Part shown: positions 26,886-35,568 of the stretch, one piece after another
Numbering within the stretch: position 1 is the stretch's first letter
How the letters are laid out: the number at the start of each line of letters is the position of its first letter
Source: an uncultured Cellvibrio sp.
GTDB lineage: Bacteria > Pseudomonadota > Gammaproteobacteria > Pseudomonadales > Cellvibrionaceae
Length of the DNA: 64,000 bases
Direction of reading: 5' to 3'
Assembly (NCBI GenBank): GCA_946480695.1
Contig: CAMLKG010000009.1
Location: 1 to 64,000, forward strand
Program-made: the position numbers and the translations under genes
Notes under the pieces: model-generated
The model's input: only the letters and a program-made list of their open reading frames with translations
Databases searched by the model: none
What the model was told of the DNA's origin: nothing

Positions 26886-27371
26886 ATGACAACTATTGCA
26901 AAGAATACGATCTGCCTTTGGTTCGATGACAACGCTGAGGAAGCTGCGCAATTTTACGCCAGGACATTTCCCAATTCGTCGGTGGGTGCGGTGCACCGCG
27001 CACCGGGGGATTATCCCTCGGGGAGCGAAGGGGATATATTGACTGTTGAATTCATTGTCATGGGTGTCGCGTGCCTCGGGCTTAACGGCGGGCCCGCTTT
27101 CAAGCACAACGAAGCCTTCTCCTTTCAGGTAGCCACCGAGGATCAAGACGAAACGGATCGCTACTGGAACGCGATTATTAACAATGGCGGTCAGGAGAGC
27201 GAGTGTGGCTGGTGCAAGGATAAGTGGGGCATCTCCTGGCAAATTACGCCGATCGCATTGACAAAAGCATACACCAGCCCAGATCGCGTAGCCGCCAAAC
27301 GCGCGTTTGATGCGATGATGACCATGCGGAAAATCGACATAGCTGTTATTGAAGCAGCGTTCCGCGGTTAA
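26886..27371 (+). CDS. VOC-superfamily protein (PhnB / 3-demethylubiquinone methyltransferase-like fold)
   Basis: About 161 residues from ATG 26886, chosen because GGAGG stands five bases upstream; the frame is open to 26838. Family features: NTICLWFDDNAEEAAQFYAR, TFPNSSVG, LTVEFIVMGVACLGLNGGP, FSFQVATEDQDETDRYWN, GWCKDKWGISWQITP. These are typical of the small glyoxalase-like proteins often annotated as PhnB-like. They bind a metal or small molecule; the actual substrate is unknown. It stands alone between accessory genes. Confidence 0.85.
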   Translation: MTTIAKNTICLWFDDNAEEAAQFYARTFPNSSVGAVHRAPGDYPSGSEGDILTVEFIVMGVACLGLNGGPAFKHNEAFSFQVATEDQDETDRYWNAIINNGGQESECGWCKDKWGISWQITPIALTKAYTSPDRVAAKRAFDAMMTMRKIDIAVIEAAFRG

Positions 27372-27573
27372 GTGGGTGGTTCTATCAATCGGTACAAAAC
27401 TGAATGAGAAAACCAATAGCTAAGTACTCCCCTGAAGCGTCGGATTTTTATCGCTAAAATCAGAATAAAAATAGATTTTAGAAGGTAAACAGACCATCTC
27501 CCATTTGCATATGAGGTGAAAACTATATTTTGACTGATCAAGAAATTAACATTACCGAAATATCCACTCCCAC

Positions 27574-27699
27574 TTAATGAGGCATTTCTAAACCAGGGTT
27601 TTCCAGTTTTTCCCAATGATCCGGAACCGCCAAGGGCTGGATAATTCGATTGGGTAAAACACGCTTAACGCGGCGTTTCAAGTTCAGTCCTATTGACAG
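27574..27699 (-). pseudogene. scrap of an IS3-family transposase (OrfB N-terminal region)
   Basis: On the minus strand the frame reads GLNLKRRVKRVLPNRIIQPL followed by AVPDH, the linker that precedes the DDE core (normally AVPxxPNxxWSMDFM) in IS3-group OrfB proteins, then departs into unrelated residues and stops at 27574. Only about 25 residues match, so this is a relic. The rest of the 27372-27821 gap shows no gene. Confidence 0.5.
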
Positions 27700-27824
27700 T
27701 ACACAGGGCGTACGCGCTTGTGGATTAAGGGATGACGCTCGGTAAGATGATCATCATATGCAACAAATGGAATCAAAATCAGTCAAATAAACATATTTAT
27801 TTTATTTGATAGGGGAGGCTAATG

Positions 27825-28394
27825 ATGTCAACACAATATAAAACCACAGCGGCATTTCTTTTTTTTGCAGTGATTTTTGGTGTCACTCATTTCGGTATTT
27901 TTCCTGGAAGTGTCGAGTATTTCAAGCAAGTGACTGACAATCAATCATTGCTCGATTTGAAGCCGGAGTTTTCAGCTGAAAAAGTGTACGAGAGACTTGA
28001 TCGTTTTGGTGAGGAAGGAAGAGCCGCCTATTTAAAACTGATACCAACCATCGATCTGATATTTCCTATTAGTACATTTATATTTTTACTCATGCTCGGT
28101 CGTTTGGCGGCCGAGAAACATCAGCGCTCTCTCTATTTCCGTTATTATTGGGTTTTCCCCTCAATTTATATATTGATGGATTTCATTGAGAATTTGTTTG
28201 TTGCCCTCCTTTTGGTAAATTATCCAAACCAACTATTAATAGCTTCACCTCTGGGCATGATTTCGGTTGCGAAACGTATTTTTATGATTACTTCATTTGT
28301 AATACCCTTGTTTTTTCTTATCTTCACAGCCCTACGGCATTGGAAGTACCATCACTCCTCTACTGGTAAAAACCACAAAACACATACCAGATAA
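27825..28394 (+). CDS. four-helix integral membrane protein, unknown
   Basis: About 189 residues; GGGGAGG lies six bases before ATG 27825 (ATG 27822 is the alternative). Four hydrophobic segments are visible: AAFLFFAVIFGVTHFGIF, LIFPISTFIFLLMLG, WVFPSIYILMDFIENLFVAL and IFMITSFVIPLFFLIFTAL. The long loop between the first two is acidic. The layout resembles small conserved membrane proteins of unknown function in proteobacteria. A candidate promoter TTGACA is found about 130 bases upstream. Confidence 0.75.
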   Translation: MSTQYKTTAAFLFFAVIFGVTHFGIFPGSVEYFKQVTDNQSLLDLKPEFSAEKVYERLDRFGEEGRAAYLKLIPTIDLIFPISTFIFLLMLGRLAAEKHQRSLYFRYYWVFPSIYILMDFIENLFVALLLVNYPNQLLIASPLGMISVAKRIFMITSFVIPLFFLIFTALRHWKYHHSSTGKNHKTHTR

Positions 28395-28700
28395 TTTGCC
28401 GTGAATTTGTGATGGTGATGGAATACGGCATCACGCTTCAGATCGCATAGGATGTTGAATATATGTTGTTTATGCTGTTCTTGTCGCATTATTCATCATT
28501 GGGGCTACTATCTTATATTTGCTAATGCTAAAGGTTCCAATAAAAATTTCTTCATCTTGTTAAAATACAATACGCATAATAACTGTTCGGTTGACTTACC
28601 CCATTCATTATCGGTAAATTTCGCGCCGTTGTTTCCCCAACAGATCGGTAGTTCTGTGATTACCTCTCGTTAGCCCCTTAAAAATGTCCAAGGAGTGAAT

Positions 28701-31034
28701 ATGCTTGACATCTATGCACGTTGGCTTATGCATCGGCGCTGGTTGGTTATCGTCGCAATGCTCCTCATCGTAGGACTTTTTGCAAGTGGTGCCCGATTCC
28801 TGCAATTTACGAATGATTATCGAGCCTTTTTTTACGAGGATAACCCTCAGCGGCAAGCCTTCGAGGAAATGCAGGAAACCTATGCGAAAGCAGACAATGT
28901 CCTCTTCGTCATTACACCAAAAGACGGTAAAGTTTTCTCGCAAAAAACGCTTGAATCACTCCAATGGCTCACCGATCAGGCATGGCAAACGCCTTATTCG
29001 AATCGCGTCGAGTCTGTCACTAATTTCCAACACACCCAAGCCGAAGGCGATGATCTATCTGTTGCTGATTTAGTTAACAACGCTGCTGCGTTGTCGGACC
29101 AACAGATCGACACAATAAAAAATATTGCGCTGAATGAACCCTTGTTGTTAAAGCGATTAATCAATCCTGATGCAACGGTTACAGGCGTAAATGTAACCGT
29201 CCAGCTTCCCGGGAAATCCCTGACCGAAACACCTGAAATTGCACAATTCGCACAAAAACTTGCCGATGAACTGCAAGCCCGGGACAGTAACTTGCGGGTA
29301 GACCTTACCGGCATTGTGATGATGAACAATACTTTCTCCGTTGTTTCGGCAAGCGATATGTCGCGGCTGGTCCCGATCATGTTTGCAATCATTATTGTGT
29401 TAATCGGGTTTATGTTGCGCAGCGTGGTGCCTGTTGCGATTACGGTTTTATTAATTGCACTTTCGATCCTGGTTGGTATGGGGACGTTCGGTTGGTCCGG
29501 CTTGAAAATGACAACCCCGCTCGCTACTGCGCCGACAATTATTTTGACTGTTGCTGTGGCGGATGCCGTTCATATTTTTGTTACCTATATGGCTGGATTG
29601 AGCCAAGGCAGGTCGCGTGAAGATGCTATGGCTGAAAGTATCCGGCTCAATTTTTTCCCGGTGTCACTGACTTCAATTACCACTATCTTTGGTTTCCTTA
29701 CCATGAACTTTACGGAAGTTCCGCCATTGGCGCATTTGGGAAACACCGTAGCAGCGGGTATTGCAGGTGCCTGGGTTTTGAGTTTGACCTTGCTGCCTTC
29801 ACTAGCCGTAATGCTGCCTGTCAAAGCCGCAAAGGCGCGCGATACACGTCATCCTTTTTTCGATGCCTTGGCAAGCTTCGTTGTCAAACGCCGGCAATTC
29901 ATTGTTGTCGCATTTGGGACCGTAACGGTTATTTGCGCATTTTTGATCCCGAAAAACGAAATCAATGATGAGTTTGTTAAATATTTCGATGAAAGTGTGA
30001 CCTTCAGGCAAGCAACAGACTATGCCACAAAAGTATTGCTGGGGCCTTACACCCAAGAGTTTTCTATAGATTCCGGTTCAGAAAATGGCATCGCCGATCC
30101 GGAATTTTTGCAAAGGGTCGAACGCTTTGTTGAATTTGCCAAAGCGCAACCTGAAGTTAGCCATGTATTTACATTTACTGACATCATCAAACGATTGAAT
30201 AAGAATATGCATGGTGATGACGAAGCCTATTATCGTTTGCCGGATAACCGGGAGCTGTCCGCGCAATACCTGTTGTTGTATGAAATGTCCCTGCCTTACG
30301 GATTGGATTTGACCAACCAGGTTAACCTGGATAAAAGTGCAACCAAGGTTACCTTGTCGTTACGTAATTTAAGTTCGGCTGAACAATTACGCCTTGAGTC
30401 GCGATTAAAAGGATGGCTTACGTCTAACTATCCTGGACTTAAGGTTTCCGTGGCCAGTACCACTTTAATTTTTGCGCATATCGGGCAACGCAACGCAACC
30501 AGCCAAACCTGGGGAATTGCCTTATCCCTTATTTTCATTCCGTTTATTCTGATTGTCGCATTGCGTTCAATAAAAATAGGGTTAGTCAGCTTGATTCCAA
30601 ACCTGGTACCGCCAGTTCTCGCGTTCGGCATATGGGCGGTGATTGATGGCCAGGTGGGAATGACCGTAGCGCTGGTGGCGGGGGTCACCCTCGGGATTGT
30701 TGTGGATGACACGATTCATTTCCTCAGTAAGTACATGCGTGCCCGTCGTACATTGGGCATGGACGCCGAGCAGGCGATTCATTACGCATTTAATAATGTC
30801 GGATCTGCACTTATTGTCACAACGGTGGTGCTAGTCTCGGGATTCTCAGTGTTATTGCTGTCACTCTTTAAATTGAATGGGGATTTGGGTGCTATGGCCT
30901 CCATGACCTTTGCTATTGCCCTATTGTTGGATTTGTTACTGCTTCCAGCGCTCTTAATTTACTTTGATGGAGACAAAAAATATGCAATCGATAAAGCCGC
31001 TAAAGCTGACGTTGCTGTTGAGCCTAGTGTTTAA
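28701..31034 (+). CDS. RND-superfamily exporter (MMPL type)
   Basis: About 777 residues from ATG 28701 (AAGGAG five bases upstream; GTG 28695 is in frame). Two halves each with one helix, a large periplasmic loop and five further helices: LVIVAMLLIVGLFASG at the start, then the first membrane block around residues 220-370 (SRLVPIMFAIIIVLIGF, ATAPTIILTVAVADAVHIFV), and the second around 610-760 (TVALVAGVTLGIVVDDTIHF). The paired VADAVHI and VVDDTIHF words are characteristic of the hopanoid/lipid exporter-like RND group. It overlaps the next gene by about 50 bases, so exporter, LolA-like carrier and outer-membrane protein form one operon that probably moves a lipid or hydrophobic compound outwards. 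Confidence 0.9.
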   Translation: MLDIYARWLMHRRWLVIVAMLLIVGLFASGARFLQFTNDYRAFFYEDNPQRQAFEEMQETYAKADNVLFVITPKDGKVFSQKTLESLQWLTDQAWQTPYSNRVESVTNFQHTQAEGDDLSVADLVNNAAALSDQQIDTIKNIALNEPLLLKRLINPDATVTGVNVTVQLPGKSLTETPEIAQFAQKLADELQARDSNLRVDLTGIVMMNNTFSVVSASDMSRLVPIMFAIIIVLIGFMLRSVVPVAITVLLIALSILVGMGTFGWSGLKMTTPLATAPTIILTVAVADAVHIFVTYMAGLSQGRSREDAMAESIRLNFFPVSLTSITTIFGFLTMNFTEVPPLAHLGNTVAAGIAGAWVLSLTLLPSLAVMLPVKAAKARDTRHPFFDALASFVVKRRQFIVVAFGTVTVICAFLIPKNEINDEFVKYFDESVTFRQATDYATKVLLGPYTQEFSIDSGSENGIADPEFLQRVERFVEFAKAQPEVSHVFTFTDIIKRLNKNMHGDDEAYYRLPDNRELSAQYLLLYEMSLPYGLDLTNQVNLDKSATKVTLSLRNLSSAEQLRLESRLKGWLTSNYPGLKVSVASTTLIFAHIGQRNATSQTWGIALSLIFIPFILIVALRSIKIGLVSLIPNLVPPVLAFGIWAVIDGQVGMTVALVAGVTLGIVVDDTIHFLSKYMRARRTLGMDAEQAIHYAFNNVGSALIVTTVVLVSGFSVLLLSLFKLNGDLGAMASMTFAIALLLDLLLLPALLIYFDGDKKYAIDKAAKADVAVEPSV

Positions 31035-31785
31035 CGCCCTATGGGCGACTAGCGTATGTGCTGTGGATACCCAACAAAAAGGAATGGAGATTGCCCAGGA
31101 GGCGGACCGTCGTGATTCGGGTTGGCAAGACGCTACCGCCGAAATGCAAATGGTATTGATTAACCCTAACGGGCAAAAATCTGTACGGGACGTGCGATTA
31201 AAATTTCTGGAAGTTACCGGTGACGGTGATAAAAGCCTGAGCGTGTTCGATTCGCCGAAGGACGTGCAGGGCACCGCTTTTTTATCCTTCTCGCACTCCC
31301 TGGTTCCTGACGAGCAATGGCTGTACTTACCTGCATTAAAGCGCGTTAAACGTATTGCATCGGCAAACAAATCTGGGCCCTTCATGGGCAGCGAGTTTGC
31401 GTTTGAGGATTTGAGTTCAAATGAAGTGGCCAAATACACCTACGAATATTTGCGCGATGAACAATTTGATGGCCAGGATTGTTATGTTGTCCGCAATTTT
31501 CCGGTCTATGAACATTCAGGGTATCGGCATCGCGATGTCTGGATAGATAAAAAATATTACCGAACGCTGAAGATAGATTTTTACGACCGAAAAGGCTCGT
31601 TGCTCAAAACACTGACGCAGAAAAACCACCAAATGTATTTGGATAAATATTGGCGTGCTGAACAATTCAATATGGTAAACCACCAAACGCATAAAATGAC
31701 CGACCTGATTTGGAAAAATTACCAATTCCAAACGGGTTTAAGTGACGCAGACTTCAATAAAAATAGTTTAATGCGCACCCGGTAA
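30982..31785 (+). CDS. outer-membrane lipoprotein-sorting (LolA-like) periplasmic protein
   Basis: Start at ATG 30982 preferred: GGAG nine bases upstream, and it gives a good signal peptide (LKLTLLLSLVFNALWA ... VCAVD). About 267 residues. Mature features: GMEIAQEADRRDSGW, DEQWLYLPALKRVKRIAS, GPFMGSEFAFEDLSS, YRHRDVWIDKKYYRTLKIDF, all typical of the COG2834-like beta-sheet carriers that accompany RND exporters. It would accept hydrophobic cargo in the periplasm. The gene starts inside the 3' end of the exporter gene. Confidence 0.88.
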   Translation: MQSIKPLKLTLLLSLVFNALWATSVCAVDTQQKGMEIAQEADRRDSGWQDATAEMQMVLINPNGQKSVRDVRLKFLEVTGDGDKSLSVFDSPKDVQGTAFLSFSHSLVPDEQWLYLPALKRVKRIASANKSGPFMGSEFAFEDLSSNEVAKYTYEYLRDEQFDGQDCYVVRNFPVYEHSGYRHRDVWIDKKYYRTLKIDFYDRKGSLLKTLTQKNHQMYLDKYWRAEQFNMVNHQTHKMTDLIWKNYQFQTGLSDADFNKNSLMRTR

Positions 31786-31837
31786 ATGTGACACAGGGAG
31801 GTGCAGGTTAATCGTCTTTTCCATCAGGATTGTTTGA

Positions 31838-33043
31838 ATGCTAATTAAATGCTGTGTAACGTTATTGGTGTTTAGTGCACTACCCGGTTATGCTGAAATT
31901 GACTTGCGTGGTTCCACCGGGCTGGAAACGCGGTACTTTACCCACGCAGAAGAATTTCAATCGTCATTTTTTATTGAACCGGAATGGTATTGGGAAAATA
32001 ATGATTCTGCCTGGACAATGAAACCATTCGCACGCATTGATTCCCTGGATTCAGATCGTACCCATGTCGATGTGCGTGAGGCGTTTTATCAATATGTCGG
32101 CAATAATTGGGAGCTACGTGCAGGGATCAATAAAGTGTTTTGGGGCGTTACGGAAAGCCAGCATTTGGTTGATGTCATAAACCAGACCGATTATCTGGAA
32201 GGTTTTGACGGCGAAGATAAACTGGGCCAACCCATGGTGCAATTCACCCATATCAATTCCTGGGGGGTAATTGATGCGTTTGTGCTGCCATATTTTCGCG
32301 AACGTGAATTCCCAGGTGAAAACGGACATTTCAATTTTTCTACCCAGGTAATAACCGGGTCCGGAGCGGAGGTGTTCAATGCTTACTTTGAGGACGCCGC
32401 TTATGAGTCATCACGGGAAGAAAAACACGTAGATGCCGCATTGCGCTACAGCCACAACGTTGGCGATTGGGACGTTGGCGCACATTATTTTACCGGTACG
32501 CGACGCGACCCGTTTATACAAGTGACAAATATTGATGCCACTGGGCAATTGGTCAGGTTCACCCCATTTTATGGGAAAATGGAACAAATCGGTATGGATA
32601 TCCAGGCTACCCTGGGAGCCTGGTTGTGGAAGCTGGAAGCGATTTCACGCTGGCAGGAAACGGATGATTACGCGGCAGCAGTGGCTGGATTTGAATACAC
32701 CCTGTATGGTGTGAACGATCAGGGTTCGGACGTTGGTTTGCTAATGGAATTTAATTGGGACGAGCGGGACAGGATGGCAGCGACCCCTTTGCAAAACGAT
32801 TTGTTTATCGGCGGGCGACTTACCTGGAATGATGAACAAAGTAGCGAATTATTAGCAGGCGTGTTGCAAGATCTGGACGAAAACCATCGTTATATGGCGA
32901 GATTGGAGGCGAGTCGGCGCCTTGGTGACTCTTACCGATTCAGTGCTGAGGCGTGGATTTTTAATAGCGACTCATCGGGTGATGTGGCATACAACATTCG
33001 CAATGAAGATTTTATTCAATTGTGCATTGAAAAATTCTTTTAA
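31838..33043 (+). CDS. outer-membrane beta-barrel protein, partner of the RND exporter
   Basis: 401 residues with a short signal peptide (CCVTLLVFSALPGYAEID) and amphipathic strands throughout, ending in the aromatic C-terminal residue F (IEKFF) that the BAM machine recognises. Central words such as ELRAGINKVFWGVTESQHLV and DYLEGFDGEDKLGQPM resemble DUF1302-like outer-membrane proteins associated with RND exporters. It follows the LolA-like gene by 52 bases on the same strand and ends before a bidirectional terminator, so it is the last gene of that operon. Confidence 0.8.
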   Translation: MLIKCCVTLLVFSALPGYAEIDLRGSTGLETRYFTHAEEFQSSFFIEPEWYWENNDSAWTMKPFARIDSLDSDRTHVDVREAFYQYVGNNWELRAGINKVFWGVTESQHLVDVINQTDYLEGFDGEDKLGQPMVQFTHINSWGVIDAFVLPYFREREFPGENGHFNFSTQVITGSGAEVFNAYFEDAAYESSREEKHVDAALRYSHNVGDWDVGAHYFTGTRRDPFIQVTNIDATGQLVRFTPFYGKMEQIGMDIQATLGAWLWKLEAISRWQETDDYAAAVAGFEYTLYGVNDQGSDVGLLMEFNWDERDRMAATPLQNDLFIGGRLTWNDEQSSELLAGVLQDLDENHRYMARLEASRRLGDSYRFSAEAWIFNSDSSGDVAYNIRNEDFIQLCIEKFF

Positions 33044-33047
33044 TAAA

Positions 33048-33073
33048 AATGGCTGCCTTGTTAAGCAGCCATT
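33048..33073. terminator. bidirectional terminator between convergent operons
   Basis: AATGGCTGC (33048-33056) pairs with GCAGCCATT (33065-33073) around eight bases, flanked by A/T-rich sequence on both sides. It separates the outer-membrane protein gene (plus) from the last gene of the biosynthetic operon (minus). Confidence 0.7.
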
Positions 33074-33079
33074 ATTCGC

Positions 33080-34753
33080 TTAGAAAACAAATTCTTCTTC
33101 CACTTCATTACATGGTAAATCCTTTGGTGTGTTCCCCATAAGTTGGGCACTGATTTTTTCCGCAATCATCATAGTGGTAATGTTGGTTGGATTTGCCGTG
33201 ATGGTTGGCATTATTGACGCGTCAGCAACGTATAAGTTTTCACAGCCATATACATTACCGTGCTGGTTGACGACGGCAAAAGCATCATCTTGTGGCCCCA
33301 TTTTTGCCGTACCGGCTATGTGCCACGACCCTCGCGCGAAGGTCATGATACTTTCTTCAAGCAATGAATCTGAATTAATGATGCGCTGGTTCCACGCAAA
33401 TATTTTTGCCACGTGGCGATTGAATTCCGTTTCATGTGCAATCTGCCAGGCCAGGCGTGCACCAAGTTTTAATTTATCCATATCGTTTTTTGTGGTGGCA
33501 GCGTTGAGAAAAATTTCGGGCTGCGCCTGTGGATTGGCATTGCTAATTTGCACACGCCCGCGCGATTCAGGTTGCGAAAGTACGAGTGTTAACGATAGCG
33601 CCAGGTCGCTGCCGAGGGCCAGCTTTAATTCCGGGAAGTGGCGGGTTTCCATGGAATTGATCGCATAAAGTTGCAAATCAGTTTCGCTGGATTGGATACC
33701 TGATGAGCAGCGAAGCATGACTTGGTGTACATCTTCTCCGGCACGGCAGGTATGGGGTTGGGGAACCATCCAGAATCCCAGTGAAGTGTGGTCCATTAGG
33801 TTCAAACCCACACCCGGTGAAGCAACCAGGGGCGCGATGCCTGCTTTGGCGAGCATGGTCGGATCGCCAATACCGGAGCGCATCAATATACAAGGCGATT
33901 GGATCGCGCCGGCACAAAGGATAATGCGTGTGGCAGAGATTCGCTGGGCCTGGCCATTAATAATGGTTTCAACGGCGGTGGCTTTGCCGTTGCTGATGAG
34001 GATGCGATTAACCAGCGTATTCGGCATCAGGTGAAAATTAGCGCGCGAGCGCGCCTGGTTTAAGTAGGTAATTGCGGTGGATTGGCGTACGCCATCGGCC
34101 AGATTACGCGGAATAACCCCGACGCCCGGGCTGGCATCGGACTGGTAACCCAAATCCGTTTCCGCAAAATTCAATTGTTGGCAAACCTTTGCGAAGCTTT
34201 GTTGCACAGGATGTAACTGCGATTGCCCAGGAGCCTGCAACTTGATGGTGCCGCCGGATGGCGCTATAACCTTGTCCAAATGAGGTAACACCTTTTCCCA
34301 AGCCCACTCGGGGTTTCCCTGAGCGACCCAGGCATCCATATCGTGCCGGCTCGGGGGGAGGGCAAGTGCGCCATTGATCGCCGACGAACCGCCTACCAGC
34401 TTTCCCAGCGGATAGTTAAAACGGGTCAAAGCGGAATTGCCGCTGAGACCGGTTTGCAAGGCAGTCCTCGCCATGGCCACCTTACTGCCCAGGGACGATG
34501 AGCCAAATACACTCGCTGCATCCTTCAGGCTCGCCAGCAGGCCGGTATCGCGCAACTGTGCTTTGAAATCCCAGTTATATCCGCTCAGCACCGCTTCGTG
34601 GGTGGTGGCGAGTTCGGGGGGCAACTCCCCGCCGAAACAATCCGGCCCGGCCTCAAGCAGCAATACTTTCCGCGCCGGGTCCTGGCTGAGGCGCGTCGCT
34701 ACAATCGCACCGGATGAGCCAGCGCCTATAACAATATCGTCGTAGTCGTACAT
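33080..34753 (-). CDS. GMC-family flavin oxidoreductase 1 (last gene of the NRPS/PKS operon)
   Basis: 557 residues. N-terminal FAD motif DIVIGAGSSGAIVATRLS with LLLEAGP, then YPLGKLVGGSSAINGAL, the usual GMC signature 1; GAIQSPCILMRSGIGDP is signature 2; near the end GSWHIAGTAKMG and LYVADASIMPTITANPTN carry the catalytic His and Asn positions. GMC enzymes oxidise alcohols (or related groups) using FAD. It starts 20 bases after the thioesterase gene. A homologue lies two genes upstream in the same operon, so one or both are likely to tailor the assembly-line product, for example oxidise an alcohol left by the reductase domain. The substrate is inferred only from context. Confidence 0.9.
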   Translation of the reverse strand: MYDYDDIVIGAGSSGAIVATRLSQDPARKVLLLEAGPDCFGGELPPELATTHEAVLSGYNWDFKAQLRDTGLLASLKDAASVFGSSSLGSKVAMARTALQTGLSGNSALTRFNYPLGKLVGGSSAINGALALPPSRHDMDAWVAQGNPEWAWEKVLPHLDKVIAPSGGTIKLQAPGQSQLHPVQQSFAKVCQQLNFAETDLGYQSDASPGVGVIPRNLADGVRQSTAITYLNQARSRANFHLMPNTLVNRILISNGKATAVETIINGQAQRISATRIILCAGAIQSPCILMRSGIGDPTMLAKAGIAPLVASPGVGLNLMDHTSLGFWMVPQPHTCRAGEDVHQVMLRCSSGIQSSETDLQLYAINSMETRHFPELKLALGSDLALSLTLVLSQPESRGRVQISNANPQAQPEIFLNAATTKNDMDKLKLGARLAWQIAHETEFNRHVAKIFAWNQRIINSDSLLEESIMTFARGSWHIAGTAKMGPQDDAFAVVNQHGNVYGCENLYVADASIMPTITANPTNITTMMIAEKISAQLMGNTPKDLPCNEVEEEFVF

Positions 34754-34773
34754 GATCTATTCCCGTTAACCAA

Positions 34774-35568
34774 TCAAATGACGCAGGCGTCAAGGGCGTA
34801 CTCCCGGTGGAGCCAGCCGTTGAGCTGTTCCACCCAGGAGTGCCGGGCCTCGGTGAGGTAAAAATGGTCGCCATCGAACCAATGGGTTTCGAAGGTGGAC
34901 CCGGCATATTGCCCCCAGGCCTCAATACCGGAACGCGATACACAATGGTCCGCGCGGGCGGCACAGGCAATAACCGGGCAATCCAGTAAAGGTAAGGGTG
35001 GATGGGCGCGATAGGCCTCCAGCACTGCGTAGTCAGCGCGGATACTGGGTAATAGGCTGCGCATCAAGTCTTTATCAGCTAGCAGCGCCGGCGGTGTTCC
35101 CCCTAATTTGGTGATGTCTGCAATCACATCCGGCTCGCTGGCGTCATGGGTGCAACGGGTGTGGCAGGATTTAACATGCGGGGCGTTGGAACCGGACACG
35201 ATCAAACCCGCCAACGGAAACCGGCCTCCGCAGGCAATGGCTTGGGCTACCTCATAGGCAACCAATGCTCCCATACTATGGCCAAACAGCACTGTGGGAA
35301 CATCCGCCAGGGGACTTAATTCGCGTTTTACCTGGGCGACTATCTGTTCCATTCGGGTGAAACGGGGCTCATTGAACCTATCCTCCCGACCGGGCAATTG
35401 CACTGCAATGAGTTCCACATCGGGCGTGAGGCGTCCGTTTAGCTTCCGGAAAAAATTCGCACCACCACCGGCCCAGGCGAAGCACACGAGTCGCAAGCGC
35501 GTGTTTGCCGGTTGCTGGAAATAACGCAGGCATTTACCGACGGGTTGGCTTTGTACAAGTGAAATCAT
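34774..35568 (-). CDS. type II thioesterase
   Basis: 264 residues of the GrsT-like alpha/beta-hydrolase group that clears mis-loaded carrier proteins in NRPS/PKS pathways. Seen: RLVCFAWAGGGANFFRKL at the start, IAVQLPGREDRF, the nucleophile elbow FGHSMGALVAYE, and FDGDHFYLTEA with the catalytic histidine close to the end. The start overlaps the stop of GMC oxidoreductase 2 by four bases. Its presence supports that the operon is a working assembly line. Confidence 0.92.
   Translation of the reverse strand: MISLVQSQPVGKCLRYFQQPANTRLRLVCFAWAGGGANFFRKLNGRLTPDVELIAVQLPGREDRFNEPRFTRMEQIVAQVKRELSPLADVPTVLFGHSMGALVAYEVAQAIACGGRFPLAGLIVSGSNAPHVKSCHTRCTHDASEPDVIADITKLGGTPPALLADKDLMRSLLPSIRADYAVLEAYRAHPPLPLLDCPVIACAARADHCVSRSGIEAWGQYAGSTFETHWFDGDHFYLTEARHSWVEQLNGWLHREYALDACVI

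Noticed and set aside
27368..27616. 82-codon minus-strand frame as a gene
   Set aside because: Overlaps the end of the VOC gene and runs through an IS3 relic; no protein-like features of its own.
34801..34830. Sequence CGGTGGAGCC as a second copy of the ssrA 3' end
   Set aside because: Match is only about ten bases inside a coding gene and does not continue into the T arm.
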